From positions 1 to 35,047 of the forward strand of contig CAZJQI010000046.1 of assembly GCA_964548275.1 (NCBI GenBank): a stretch of DNA of 35,047 nt, in the 5' to 3' direction. The notes beneath the pieces were generated by a model. The model was not told where the DNA came from, ran no database searches, and saw only the letters and a program-made list of their open reading frames with translations. This document shows positions 1-8,040 of the stretch, in pieces. Made by a program: the position numbers and the translations under genes. Source of the stretch: JAUVUV01 sp964548275 (GTDB taxonomy: Bacteria; Gemmatimonadota; Glassbacteria; GWA2-58-10). The first letter of the stretch is position 1. The number at the start of each line of letters is the position of its first letter.

Positions 1-182
1 TGTTGCCTTTATTGCTGTTATGACACTTTTAAAAAAGCTTAACCGGACAGTAGTGGAAATACATTAAAAATACATTGTCGTTGATGTATTTTCGTGCGTC
101 TTGCTGCGTTTCCTTGCGAAATAGCTTAAAAAGTAAAAACGCTGTACCTCCTATCAACTCAAGGAAATACAGCGTTTTACAC
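1..182. other. Left-edge intergenic stretch downstream of the tRNA
   Basis: No convincing gene. The 75-aa open frame that starts here runs antisense through the tRNA and is not credible. The stretch holds a perfect 9-bp inverted repeat (67-75 with 84-92, 8-nt loop) and the longer hairpin just 3' of the tRNA, listed separately. What lies to the left of the window is unknown. Confidence 0.5.
133..180 (-). terminator. Hairpin just 3' of tRNA-Thr, possible terminator
   Basis: Inverted repeat 133-146 with 168-180: 13 bp with a one-base bulge, loop of 21 nt. Read on the minus strand it begins 3 nt after the tRNA CCA end and is followed by a short T-rich stretch. The long loop is unusual for an intrinsic terminator, so a processing hairpin or a recombination site is also possible. 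Confidence 0.45.
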
Positions 183-258
183 TGGAGCCACCATGCGGAC
201 TCGAACCGCAGACCTACGCATTACGAGTGCGTTGCTCTACCAACTGAGCTATGGTGGC
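183..258 (-). tRNA. trnT: tRNA-Thr (anticodon CGU)
   Basis: The 76-nt minus-strand sequence folds into a complete cloverleaf. The 7-bp acceptor stem is GCCACCA with TGGTGGC, the D stem GCTC with GAGC, and the anticodon stem ACGCA with TGCGT around the loop CTCGTAA. The T arm carries the usual TTCGAGT. The anticodon CGT reads the threonine codon ACG. The discriminator is T and the 3' CCA is encoded in the DNA (183-185 on the plus strand). No other tRNA is adjacent. Confidence 0.96.
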
Positions 259-390
259 ATCAAGGCTTTGTACGATTAATTTTCCTGTTTGTACCGTTTT
301 GATCATAAGATAAATCTTCTGCTTTTTCCCGGCAAGCTCTAAATTGAGCTCGCCCACAATATTATATCAGTTAAAATTAATTCTTCCAGA

Positions 391-2916
391 TTAATTCCCC
401 CAACGCCAGTGCTCCTCTAAATTCACGATGTCTTCCACAGCGGCCGGGGCCCCTGCTGCAGGGCCATAGTGAAGGCCTCCTCCGAAGGTGGTCAGGTAAA
501 GCATGCCGGGATTGTGAGGGTCGGGCACCGGCCTGTGGCCCCACTTGAAGTTGTATCCTCTGATCCTGGACCACGTCTGGCCTCCATCCTCGCTGCGGAA
601 AGCGGCGCTGTCGAAAGTGTTGATATAAACTTTCAAAGGATCAGCAGGGTCGATGGCAGCGGCGTAAACATGGGCATCCTCGCGGAACACCTGGCGCCAG
701 GTCACGCCGCCGTTCTCGCTCAGCAGCAATCCTCCGCCCCCATAGTTTCCACCCGGCTGGTAAACAGGCCAGCAGCTCAGGTACAGCCTGTTTGGGTTGG
801 TGGGGTCGTAAACCAGGTCATTGGGGAACTCCACTTTCTCCGGCAGGGAAACCTGCTGCCAGCTAGCGCCGCCGTTGTCGCTGCGGAAAAGGCCGCCCGG
901 AGTCACGCCCGAAGGGCTATAGGTATAGTCGCGCACAACCAGGAGGAAAAGCCTGCCGCCCGGCAGCAGCGCAAGCCGCCAGTAATCCTGGTTGGTTCCC
1001 GGCACCGCTCCGGTCGGCTGCCAGGAGCCGCCTCCGTCAGTGGACTTGTACACCCCCTCGCGGAAACCGCAGACATAGAGTGTTCTCGAATCCGCAGGAC
1101 TATTGGGATCAAGCACGATATGGGTACAGACCATAGAGGGTGGCAGCCCAGAATTACTCGCTCCCCAGGTTCGTCCGCTGTTGTGGCTTACAGCCACTCC
1201 CCCGGTCTTGCCTTCGAAACCGCTGCGGAACATCTTGTTCCGCGGAAGGTCGTGCGCGCTGCCCCAGGCCGACCACATCCGGCCCTCAACCTCCGGGTCG
1301 AAAACCGCCCAGTAGCAGGTGTTAATCCACTGGCGAGGAATTCCGTTGATTGCATGGAACCAGCTCTGGCCACTGTTAAAACTGTGAGAAGCGCCGATAT
1401 CCGTGTAGGAGACGAAAATATGCTGCGGGTCGAACGGGTCGAAATGCACGCCGTAGCAGTTGGTCACGTCAAGGCCGCGGCTGATTGCCGAACCGTCGGG
1501 CTGCATGTTAGTGTAAACCTGCTCCCAGTGGGCTCCGCCGTCCAGGGTGCGTATCGTGCTTCCCCAGTCGGCGGCGTAGCAGATATTTGGATCACCGGGA
1601 GCGACTCCCAGAGACCAGGCATATTCTCTCCAGATCGGGCCGTATTCCCTGTCCAGCCAGCCCTCGGTAAAATTATTTGAAATGACTCTGGCCGAGTCTG
1701 CCCGGTAGGCCCAGTTCCAGGTTTCTCCTGCGTCAACTGTCTTGATAACCCCGAACTGCCTCAGATCACTGTCCGGGTTGAAATAGTTGTTGCAGGAGAG
1801 ATAGACTACTTCTGGTTGCTCCTTGCACACAGCCAGCGTAACTATATCAAACTCATTTAGCGGGCTTGTGTTGAGAGACTGCCAACTGGCCCCAAGGTCA
1901 CTTGAACTGTATAGATTAGTGACTACAGTTCCTGAAAAAATGTATAGGATGACTCCCCTCTCACCTTTGCCGCCCCCGGCGGCAATCAGGGAACTCTGAG
2001 GCAGCGGCAGATCTGTGACCTGGCCGGTGGTTTCCGAAATCCGGTAAGCCCCTCTTTCTGTTATTACAACTACCTCTTCAGCCTTATCCCACCAGGTTCC
2101 CGGAAAAATGGCCAGCACAGCGCCGTTAAGCTCCTGCGCCAGGGTAGTCCAGCTTCTCCCCCGGTCATTCGAGACCATGATATCCGGGGGAATCCACGCA
2201 TTACTGATCCAGATGTGATCCGAGTCCTCCGGGTCAACCCTGACCTTTCTCACTCCCCGCGTTTCATCGGCAGTCTCGAACCGTTGCTCGGCATGGTCGC
2301 CCTTCATACGCTCCGCAATTATCCGGCTTGGGTCCGGGAGGATCAGATTCCAGGCATACCCGCCATCCTCTGAACGGTACAACCCGGAGCTTACAGCATA
2401 AACAGTGCCGGGCGAGGAAGGGTCGAACTCGAAATCATAGACCCCTCTCCGCAGGTTGAACATGCGCCAGGTCTCGGCGTTATCATGGGTAACATAAGCG
2501 CCGGTCATATCGCAACGCACGAAAACATTGGCAGGGTCGGCAGGGTTTACAGTAGGTAAAAACATGGATCCGCCGCCGCCAGGGCCAACTACACGCCAGC
2601 CTCCGGCAACATCAGTCAAAGGCGTGCAGCTGTCCATTGTTACTCTTTTAAGGAGATCGATTACGTCGGAAATATTACAGTGGCCGTCCTGATTGATGTC
2701 CGCCCCGGGATCTCCGGAGGCACTCCGGTACATAAGGAGCAGATCCAGCACATCCATGATAGAGACTTTTCCGTCCCGGTTAATATCCTCCCTGTATTGA
2801 AAAGAGGCTGGGGAAGTTCCGGACCGGGAGGGAGAATTTGAACTCAGGAGATATAACGGTGCGGCTGGAAGCAGAATTAAAACGGAAAAAATAATGGTAC
2901 GACGCAGTGTTGACAT
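391..2916 (-). CDS. Secreted dockerin-like/Asp-box propeller protein (GH74-like)
   Basis: Encodes 841 aa from an ATG at 2916 with GGAGGT four bases upstream. A longer frame reaches 3093, but it starts with TTG, lacks a ribosome site and would bury the signal peptide. Residues 1-27 are a signal peptide. Residues 44-55 and 73-84 are two calcium-loop repeats (DINRDGKVSIMD, DINQDGHCNISD), as in type I dockerins. The rest carries about twelve Asp-box motifs (S-x-D-x-G-x-x-W type), the mark of beta-propellers. The first blade, with CDMTGAY around D136, resembles the GH74 xyloglucanase first repeat; a similar YTDIGAS lies near D506. Likely an extracellular glycan-active or glycan-binding protein. 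GH74 activity is inference; a non-catalytic sortilin/sialidase-like propeller is the alternative. It appears monocistronic. Confidence 0.8.
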   Translation of the reverse strand: MSTLRRTIIFSVLILLPAAPLYLLSSNSPSRSGTSPASFQYREDINRDGKVSIMDVLDLLLMYRSASGDPGADINQDGHCNISDVIDLLKRVTMDSCTPLTDVAGGWRVVGPGGGGSMFLPTVNPADPANVFVRCDMTGAYVTHDNAETWRMFNLRRGVYDFEFDPSSPGTVYAVSSGLYRSEDGGYAWNLILPDPSRIIAERMKGDHAEQRFETADETRGVRKVRVDPEDSDHIWISNAWIPPDIMVSNDRGRSWTTLAQELNGAVLAIFPGTWWDKAEEVVVITERGAYRISETTGQVTDLPLPQSSLIAAGGGKGERGVILYIFSGTVVTNLYSSSDLGASWQSLNTSPLNEFDIVTLAVCKEQPEVVYLSCNNYFNPDSDLRQFGVIKTVDAGETWNWAYRADSARVISNNFTEGWLDREYGPIWREYAWSLGVAPGDPNICYAADWGSTIRTLDGGAHWEQVYTNMQPDGSAISRGLDVTNCYGVHFDPFDPQHIFVSYTDIGASHSFNSGQSWFHAINGIPRQWINTCYWAVFDPEVEGRMWSAWGSAHDLPRNKMFRSGFEGKTGGVAVSHNSGRTWGASNSGLPPSMVCTHIVLDPNSPADSRTLYVCGFREGVYKSTDGGGSWQPTGAVPGTNQDYWRLALLPGGRLFLLVVRDYTYSPSGVTPGGLFRSDNGGASWQQVSLPEKVEFPNDLVYDPTNPNRLYLSCWPVYQPGGNYGGGGLLLSENGGVTWRQVFREDAHVYAAAIDPADPLKVYINTFDSAAFRSEDGGQTWSRIRGYNFKWGHRPVPDPHNPGMLYLTTFGGGLHYGPAAGAPAAVEDIVNLEEHWRWGN

Positions 2917-3226
2917 GGAGACCTCCAAATAGAGAAAATTCCTCAAACACTGTTTTCCGCGATTTATAGAATCAATATCAGATAAGATTTTTTCATTATT
3001 AAAACCGGAATACTGTCTTTTTCTACACCCAAGAGCTGATCCTGTTTCTTTAATCCAGAAACTGACGAACCTGCAAAAAAATAAAGGCGGCAATAACTTT
3101 TAGTTCAAGTTATCTGCCGCCTTCTCTGCATGGCTTCTCAGACTGGCGCAGTCAAGTTTTCAACACCCTGTCTTTTTCGATATTTTTGACCTCTACCCGC
3201 ACATCTAATCAACGAGGGGAATAATG
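2917..3226. other. Intergenic region between two minus-strand genes
   Basis: Holds the leader of the propeller gene (ribosome site at 2921-2926) and the terminator of the upstream small membrane gene (3070-3123). The AT-rich stretch 2980-3010 may contain the promoter of the propeller gene, but no clear pair of -35/-10 hexamers could be chosen. Confidence 0.5.
3070..3123 (-). terminator. Strong intrinsic terminator of the holin-like gene
   Basis: Arms 3084-3099 and 3107-3123 pair over 16 bp with one bulged base and a 7-nt loop. Read on the minus strand the stem is followed by TATTTTTTTG. It lies about 100 bp after the stop of the small membrane gene. A related stem with the same CCTGCAAAAA flank occurs at 5384-5440. 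Confidence 0.75.
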
Positions 3227-3493
3227 TTACTGGACAGCTTCTTTAGGGCTTCCGACCAACTTATTATAAACCCAGGCAAAAATCGCTCCTCCAATCAGTC
3301 CATCCACCAGTCCCCAAACCAGACCGATAACGCTTCCCAGAGGACTGATACAATATCCCCGGTAGACACGGCCGAGCGGGGTAACCGCTCCGGTGGAGCC
3401 CTCAAAAGCTATGATCCACCAGGTTAGCACTAAGATGCCCAGACCCCAGAGGATCGCACAGGTGAGTGAAAAAGCTTTAACGTTGAGCTTCAT
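3227..3493 (-). CDS. Small two-helix membrane protein, holin-like
   Basis: 88 aa, start ATG at 3493 with GGGAGGG a few bases upstream. Two hydrophobic segments are evident, about residues 8-30 and 52-80, the second rich in glycine. The pattern resembles small proteins often labelled bacteriophage holin in environmental genomes; I recall this from family style and cannot verify it here. There are no phage genes nearby, no lysin gene, and the gene has its own terminator. It is therefore better viewed as a chromosomal membrane protein of unknown role. Function is not established. Confidence 0.6.
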   Translation of the reverse strand: MKLNVKAFSLTCAILWGLGILVLTWWIIAFEGSTGAVTPLGRVYRGYCISPLGSVIGLVWGLVDGLIGGAIFAWVYNKLVGSPKEAVQ

Positions 3494-3592
3494 CTTGCCC
3501 TCCCTTCATCTTGGATGCAAAATAAACAGGCACTGTCGCCTGTTATGGAAAATTGAGAGCGCAGTTTGGATCTTAGCTCAAATTGCAATTCT

Positions 3593-4978
3593 TTACAAAT
3601 GGTGAATTTCCAAATCAAGGAGCTTTTCCAATTCCAAAAGAGCAGGAAGCCAATGGCCAAAAGTCATCGAGTTATGCTGGGAGCCGACATCAAGAACGGG
3701 TTGAGCTTTCCATATATCGCCTTTGACAGTCATATTAACGCGGAATCGACAAGCGCCTCCGCGGGCTTCCTCATCGGTTGGTTCATAACTGTCTCTGATA
3801 GTTCCCTCGACTACACCGATCTTGCTGTAAAGATTATCGATATTAATCACTGTCATTGGTCCGCCGGCATTGTCAATCTCAGCGTATGCTGTAACACCCC
3901 ATCCTTTGGCATGGTAATTACGGATTTTATGCTTTGTCCTGGCCATGGTCAGCGGGATGATTCCGTGCTGTATAAAAATTATTCCCTGATTCGGGCGCCA
4001 ACGGGTATTCCCCTGCAGTACCGGCTGGTTACCACTGACAGCATGAAGTATCAAGGAGGAGATCATATTGCCCAGGTCGCCCTCGCAGGCACACATAATA
4101 CCTTCGTCGATAAGCCTGTCATAGGCCAGACAGGGAACGATATGCCTTTTGTCTTGAATCCACATGCGGTTGCAGTTGACACATATACCATTTGCATCCT
4201 CCCTTAAAGCAAGAGCTCTGAGAGCGAGGTAAACCCTGGTGGCATCCATCAGGTCTTTCTCGTTTTTCACCTGGCTCAGCCTGTAACACTCAGGCACCTC
4301 TGAAATTTCATCAAAGTCCTTTCTCCAGTTTGCAAGCTCTTTCCTGACCTCATTCTCTTTGAAACTGTCAAACAGTTTATAGAACTCTATCGTCTCGATC
4401 TGCCTGACCCTAACCCCGAAGCGATCCTCGCAACTGAACAGATGCCGGGGACTGCTATCGTACATTATGCTAAAGGAAGGGTACTCACCGATATAAAGAA
4501 CTTTGCTCTCTGAAAGGACTTTTTTCACTCGCAGGGCTCTGAGGAAATCAGAAGTGACACTTCCGCGAATCATCGGCAATTCCAGCCGCGACAAGGAATA
4601 TTCCTCTAAAGGTTTTCTTGGGCCTCCAACCAGCAAGGCGTCAGTATCGTAGCTCAATTCCGCTTTCAGTTTCCTGAAGTCTGAATGCTCCATGACGATC
4701 AAAGGTTCCTCAACTTTTACAAAATCTACTTCCAGGCTTTCTTTAAAATTCTCAACCATCTGCCAAGTTTCCTTTTCCGCTTCCTGGGCTTTCACCGGAA
4801 CATTCGGGTATGACCATGGGAAATAGTAAGTAATCCCTAAGTAAACAGGCTTGATCTTTACAATTCCTCTTATCGCCTTATTTTCGCCTCCTGCTTGAAG
4901 GGTTCCAAAAGTCAGCAAGGTTAAACCGGTAAAAACCACGCTTAAAAAGAGCCGGCCTTTTGTCCTTTGGGTATCCAT
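3593..4978 (-). CDS. FucI/AraA-like sugar isomerase with signal peptide
   Basis: 461 aa, ATG at 4978 with GGAGGA six bases upstream. The fold is that of the L-fucose/L-arabinose isomerase superfamily: an N-terminal Rossmann-like half (DALLVGG near 113-119) and a C-terminal half with CEGDLGNMISSLILH at 298-312. E299 and D301 there match the metal-binding region of this superfamily, and a conserved-looking His stands at 338 (IFIQHGIIP). Enzymes of this family interconvert aldoses and ketoses in the cytoplasm. This one begins with a basic stretch and a hydrophobic core (residues 8-29, ending near LQAGG), a clear export signal. It may be a periplasmic isomerase or a sugar-binding derivative. It appears monocistronic, between the holin-like gene and a repeat-rich gap. 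Confidence 0.72.
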   Translation of the reverse strand: MDTQRTKGRLFLSVVFTGLTLLTFGTLQAGGENKAIRGIVKIKPVYLGITYYFPWSYPNVPVKAQEAEKETWQMVENFKESLEVDFVKVEEPLIVMEHSDFRKLKAELSYDTDALLVGGPRKPLEEYSLSRLELPMIRGSVTSDFLRALRVKKVLSESKVLYIGEYPSFSIMYDSSPRHLFSCEDRFGVRVRQIETIEFYKLFDSFKENEVRKELANWRKDFDEISEVPECYRLSQVKNEKDLMDATRVYLALRALALREDANGICVNCNRMWIQDKRHIVPCLAYDRLIDEGIMCACEGDLGNMISSLILHAVSGNQPVLQGNTRWRPNQGIIFIQHGIIPLTMARTKHKIRNYHAKGWGVTAYAEIDNAGGPMTVINIDNLYSKIGVVEGTIRDSYEPTDEEARGGACRFRVNMTVKGDIWKAQPVLDVGSQHNSMTFGHWLPALLELEKLLDLEIHHL

Positions 4979-5065
4979 CTGTTCTCCTCCTTTTTAAATA
5001 TTATTACTGCTCCGAAAATAATGGACCAAAGGTGCGTTATTCAATGGTTTCGGTAAAAACCCCCC

Positions 5066-5093
5066 GTAGGGGCGCACGGCCGCGCGCCCCTAC
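5066..5093. repeat. GTAGGGGC-type 28-bp palindrome, copy 1
   Basis: Near-perfect palindrome with one mismatch in 14 pairs, bounded by GTAGGGGC and GCCCCTAC. The same ends and nearly the same centre occur at 7838-7865. It lies between genes and resembles the REP-type palindromes scattered through many bacterial chromosomes. Confidence 0.85.
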
Positions 5094-5383
5094 AGAAAAC
5101 AAAATATTTTCATTGTTTCCGGGTGAAATGCAATCTCATGACGACTGTTAAGAAGTCCTTTTAGAGGCTTATATCAATTTTTACAGCTAAATTCAAAAAC
5201 TCACTCAAATAATTTTAATGTATATGGACATATTCATGGCAGTACCAGCAAGGATACTTATGGGCACCCCAGTGTCTTTCTTCATCCACCTGAGCTATGC
5301 CGGAAAGTGGATTCCAAACTGTGATAGCATTTTATCATTCTCCCCAGCTTGAATCAAGACTCATCCGTCACAAAACCGATGAG

Positions 5384-5440
5384 CCTGCAAAAACTGAAGG
5401 CGGCATAACACATTGCATAAGTAATCCGCCGCCTTTTTTT
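5384..5440. terminator. Terminator-like repeat, probably bidirectional
   Basis: GC-rich arms 5397-5404 and 5428-5435 pair over 8 bp around a 23-nt loop. The plus strand continues in seven T residues; the minus strand has five T residues a few bases beyond the stem. It can end the heparinase-like transcript arriving from 5596. The flank CCTGCAAAAA and the stem AAGGCGGC are shared with the terminator at 3070-3123, so the two may be copies of one element. Confidence 0.55.
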
Positions 5441-5595
5441 CCAGCTCCCCATCGTGGACATATTTCGAACTCTATACCAAAACGAAAAAATAAAGAATAG
5501 TTGAGCAAAACTCAATTCTCCATCCAGTCGTCTCGAATGGATCAGGCCATGTTCAAATATTCAAATTTGATAAATTCTTTTTAAAGAAAAACGGC

Positions 5596-7803
5596 TCATT
5601 TCACCCTCCCGTCCTCAACCAGGATAAAGGAATCAGGACGCTGGGGATCATGACCGAACAGAATCAGCCGGCGATTTTGCAAATCGGGATGAGAAAGGTC
5701 GGACGGCAGGCCTGGGGCCAATGTAAATCCAATCGAGGGAAAACCAGGACTCTTGCTCCACAGTACTGCAAGAAAGTCGGAATGCCGCAGCAATGCAGGG
5801 GTTTCCGGACGGTCCAGCCACGACCAGGCCGATAGAACGCTCATTCTCCCGGAGTACCATTCCGGCTTAATCAGCCGGAGTACTTCCCGCATATTTTTGC
5901 CGCTGGTTGACTGCAGAAGAGCACATTCCCAGGCGAAGTCCCGGGGTTCCAGCACATGGAGATACAACCCCGGCTTATTATTCGATTTCGCTTTCCAGAC
6001 CGCGCTGGTGCCTGAAACTGATAGCTTGTGCACGGCAGGGTCGCTGTGTACGGCCCAGGCGAAACGGTTGTAATGCCTGGTGCTTTTTCTGCGCTCGGTA
6101 AGCTTGAGGTCATCTAAAAGGATCATCCATCCACAATCGAGCAGAACAAGGTAACGGCGGTATTGTTCAACCCCAGCCTCGCGCGGGAAGGCCTCGGTGG
6201 CATCAGCTACAGTGCAGGAAAACCCTTGCGCCTCACTTAATCCTGAGATACTCACATTGATCGAAGGATCGATCACAAATTCGGTGCCGTTGACACTCAC
6301 TACGTTCTGAAACCCGCTTCCGCGCCTTGCATAGCCGGGCGGAACGATAAAGTACTGTCCGCGGGCAAACAGGGTAAACGAGCTGTAATCCGCATGAGCA
6401 TGACTGTAATTGGACAGTCTTAGCTGTTCACCATTGCGAACGCGTTCGGCGGCGCGTTGGCCAGCCAGCGGCGCGCAGGATAATGATATTACCGCTGCAT
6501 CTTTATCCCACCCTGTCCTGAGAATCGCTACCCCCTGGTTTCTGAAATGCCGGGCCCGTGGGAGGCCATCCGGTGGCACAGGCCGTATTTCGGGGTCATA
6601 CCAGAGCAAATTCCAGGCTACGCACTGGGAATCCGTGTGCGGATATTCGACAGGATTGCCTGTGTAAGAGAGGCTCTCATAGGGCGCCTGGTAAACTCCT
6701 TTGGGAACTGGTTTCAGGTCGAACGCCTCATCCCGCTCTGCCAGCCATTGGGCGTAACTGTCACGAAAAAGCGAGGCCAGCCTTCGCAGGAGATGGCAGG
6801 ATGCGCTCCCACTGGTATTGTACCTCCCGCTGCGGAACGAATCGTTCAGGTATACGTAACTGTCATCCGGCAGCCAGTGATAGAGGCGGTAAGCAGCAGT
6901 GTTCCGAATCCAGGGCACGTCGTGCAGATTTTCGCCGAGGATGCCTTGCCAGGCACCATAGAACCACAACAGCGGCGCCACGGTGTAACACCAGTCCGCA
7001 GCTCCTTCATGCCAGGCGCCATCCTCGCCGAGCCAGGAGAGAGCAAAATCGAAATCAACTTTTGCGTGTGCGGCCCAGCGGCTCGCCTCCTTCACTTCGC
7101 CCAGCAGCGCCAGAGCTGCCTCTCCGTATCCACCCACGGGAACCCAGTGGTCATGGTGAATGTAGGCTTGCGCCCACCAGTATTCACCGCGAGCTCCGGG
7201 CAAGGAGCGCTGATACAGTTGACTCACCAGATTTACCAGAGTCGCCCGAATCCTCTCACGCTCCCCGGGAGTGAGATCGTGGTAAAGCCAGTCGTAGGCT
7301 CTGGCCAAACCGGCGGCATAAATGCCGAATCCATAGTTGCGCACCTCATTCTGTGGATAATCGCACATCTCCGAGGCCCATTTCTGGACCAGTTGCAGAT
7401 ACTTACCCCGACGGCTTACCACGAAGGCGAGTGCGGCATTGGTGATAAACGCGCCGCATTGTTCCAGAGCGACCTCGTTCCCTTTTAGTTTATCGAGCAG
7501 ATTAGAGGGCGACCACTGCTGATACCGGTCAACCCACTCGCACAATATCCCGGCATAACGGCTGTGGGTTCTGCGCACCCGGCGAAGCAATTTTTCCTTT
7601 TCCCTGTCATTGAAATGAAGCGATGGATGCCTGGAGCTGATCCGGGCAAGCCGTGCGGCCAGCATTTCCTCGGTCTGCTGAGTTGCCTGCCTGCGCTCCT
7701 CCGACAATGAGCCACTCATTCCCAATGCCGAAATTACACCCGAGAATCCTCCAGCCGCAACCGCGGATTTTTTAAAGAATACACGACGATTGAACAATTC
7801 CAC
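5596..7803 (-). CDS. Tat-exported heparinase II/III-like polysaccharide lyase
   Basis: 735 aa from a GTG at 7803, with GGAGGT five bases upstream. The frame extends to 7896, but that extension translates the palindromic repeat at 7838-7865 and is spurious. Residues 5-17 (NRRVFFKKSAVAA) form a twin-arginine signal. Residues 60-370 form an alpha-helical toroid typical of heparinase II/III relatives (DWLYHDLTPGERERI at 171-185, HEGAADWCY at 265-273). The C-terminal half has the beta-sandwich signature SNYSHAHADYSSFTLF at 464-479, where His468 and His470 are candidate catalytic or metal residues. Such enzymes cleave uronic-acid polysaccharides (heparin-like, alginate or oligo-alginate) by beta-elimination in the periplasm. 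The substrate cannot be read from sequence. Monocistronic. Confidence 0.85.
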   Translation of the reverse strand: MELFNRRVFFKKSAVAAGGFSGVISALGMSGSLSEERRQATQQTEEMLAARLARISSRHPSLHFNDREKEKLLRRVRRTHSRYAGILCEWVDRYQQWSPSNLLDKLKGNEVALEQCGAFITNAALAFVVSRRGKYLQLVQKWASEMCDYPQNEVRNYGFGIYAAGLARAYDWLYHDLTPGERERIRATLVNLVSQLYQRSLPGARGEYWWAQAYIHHDHWVPVGGYGEAALALLGEVKEASRWAAHAKVDFDFALSWLGEDGAWHEGAADWCYTVAPLLWFYGAWQGILGENLHDVPWIRNTAAYRLYHWLPDDSYVYLNDSFRSGRYNTSGSASCHLLRRLASLFRDSYAQWLAERDEAFDLKPVPKGVYQAPYESLSYTGNPVEYPHTDSQCVAWNLLWYDPEIRPVPPDGLPRARHFRNQGVAILRTGWDKDAAVISLSCAPLAGQRAAERVRNGEQLRLSNYSHAHADYSSFTLFARGQYFIVPPGYARRGSGFQNVVSVNGTEFVIDPSINVSISGLSEAQGFSCTVADATEAFPREAGVEQYRRYLVLLDCGWMILLDDLKLTERRKSTRHYNRFAWAVHSDPAVHKLSVSGTSAVWKAKSNNKPGLYLHVLEPRDFAWECALLQSTSGKNMREVLRLIKPEWYSGRMSVLSAWSWLDRPETPALLRHSDFLAVLWSKSPGFPSIGFTLAPGLPSDLSHPDLQNRRLILFGHDPQRPDSFILVEDGRVK

Positions 7804-7837
7804 GATCCACCTCCCTGGTTTATCATTTAAAATTCCC

Positions 7838-7865
7838 GTAGGGGCGCGCGGCCGCGCGCCCCTAC
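7838..7865. repeat. GTAGGGGC-type 28-bp palindrome, copy 2
   Basis: Perfect 14+14 palindrome with ends GTAGGGGC and GCCCCTAC, differing from copy 1 at a single base. It is followed by a further inverted repeat CCCTCG...CGAGGG at 7871-7906. It sits 35 bp upstream of the heparinase-like start, inside that gene's leader. Confidence 0.88.
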
Positions 7866-8040
7866 GACAACCCTCGGGGACGTCACCCCGGAGCAAGCTT
7901 CGAGGGATTCTTTGCGATTAAAGGAGATATGCCTGTACGCTACTGTCCGTGGGGGAATATATATAGCCAAAAAAGTTGCCTTTATATATTACAGTTATTT
8001 TAACGTTAGCGTATTATTATCGCAACACTGCCACAAAAGG

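Larger units (their letters stand above)
4979..5595. other. Repeat-bearing intergenic region, 617 bp
   Basis: No credible gene; the two short plus-strand frames here (4960-5151 and 5297-5500) run through repeat sequence. The region holds the ribosome site of the isomerase (4985-4990), a GTAGGGGC palindrome (5066-5093) and a terminator-like repeat (5384-5440). The stretch 5100-5370 shows nothing I can name. Confidence 0.6.

Noticed and set aside
75..302. 75-aa plus-strand open frame
   Set aside because: It runs antisense through the tRNA-Thr gene; the SNRRPTHYECVALPTEL-like peptide is a well-known false translation of tRNA genes.
331..354. Inverted repeat after the propeller gene as terminator
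   Set aside because: The 9-bp stem has one mismatch and is not followed by T residues on the minus strand.
469..1680. 403-aa plus-strand frame opposite the propeller gene
   Set aside because: Shadow of the real minus-strand gene, which has a signal peptide, repeats and a ribosome site; the shadow has no recognisable domain.
3227..3493. Prophage remnant based on the holin-like protein
   Set aside because: No lysin, capsid, integrase or other phage gene is near; a single small membrane protein is not enough.
5297..5500. 67-aa frame in the gap after the isomerase
   Set aside because: It passes through the terminator-like repeat, has no ribosome site and no protein-like character.
7804..7896. 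Upstream extension of the heparinase-like protein
   Set aside because: It translates the 28-bp palindrome and has no ribosome site. The GTG at 7803 with GGAGGT starts a proper Tat signal peptide.
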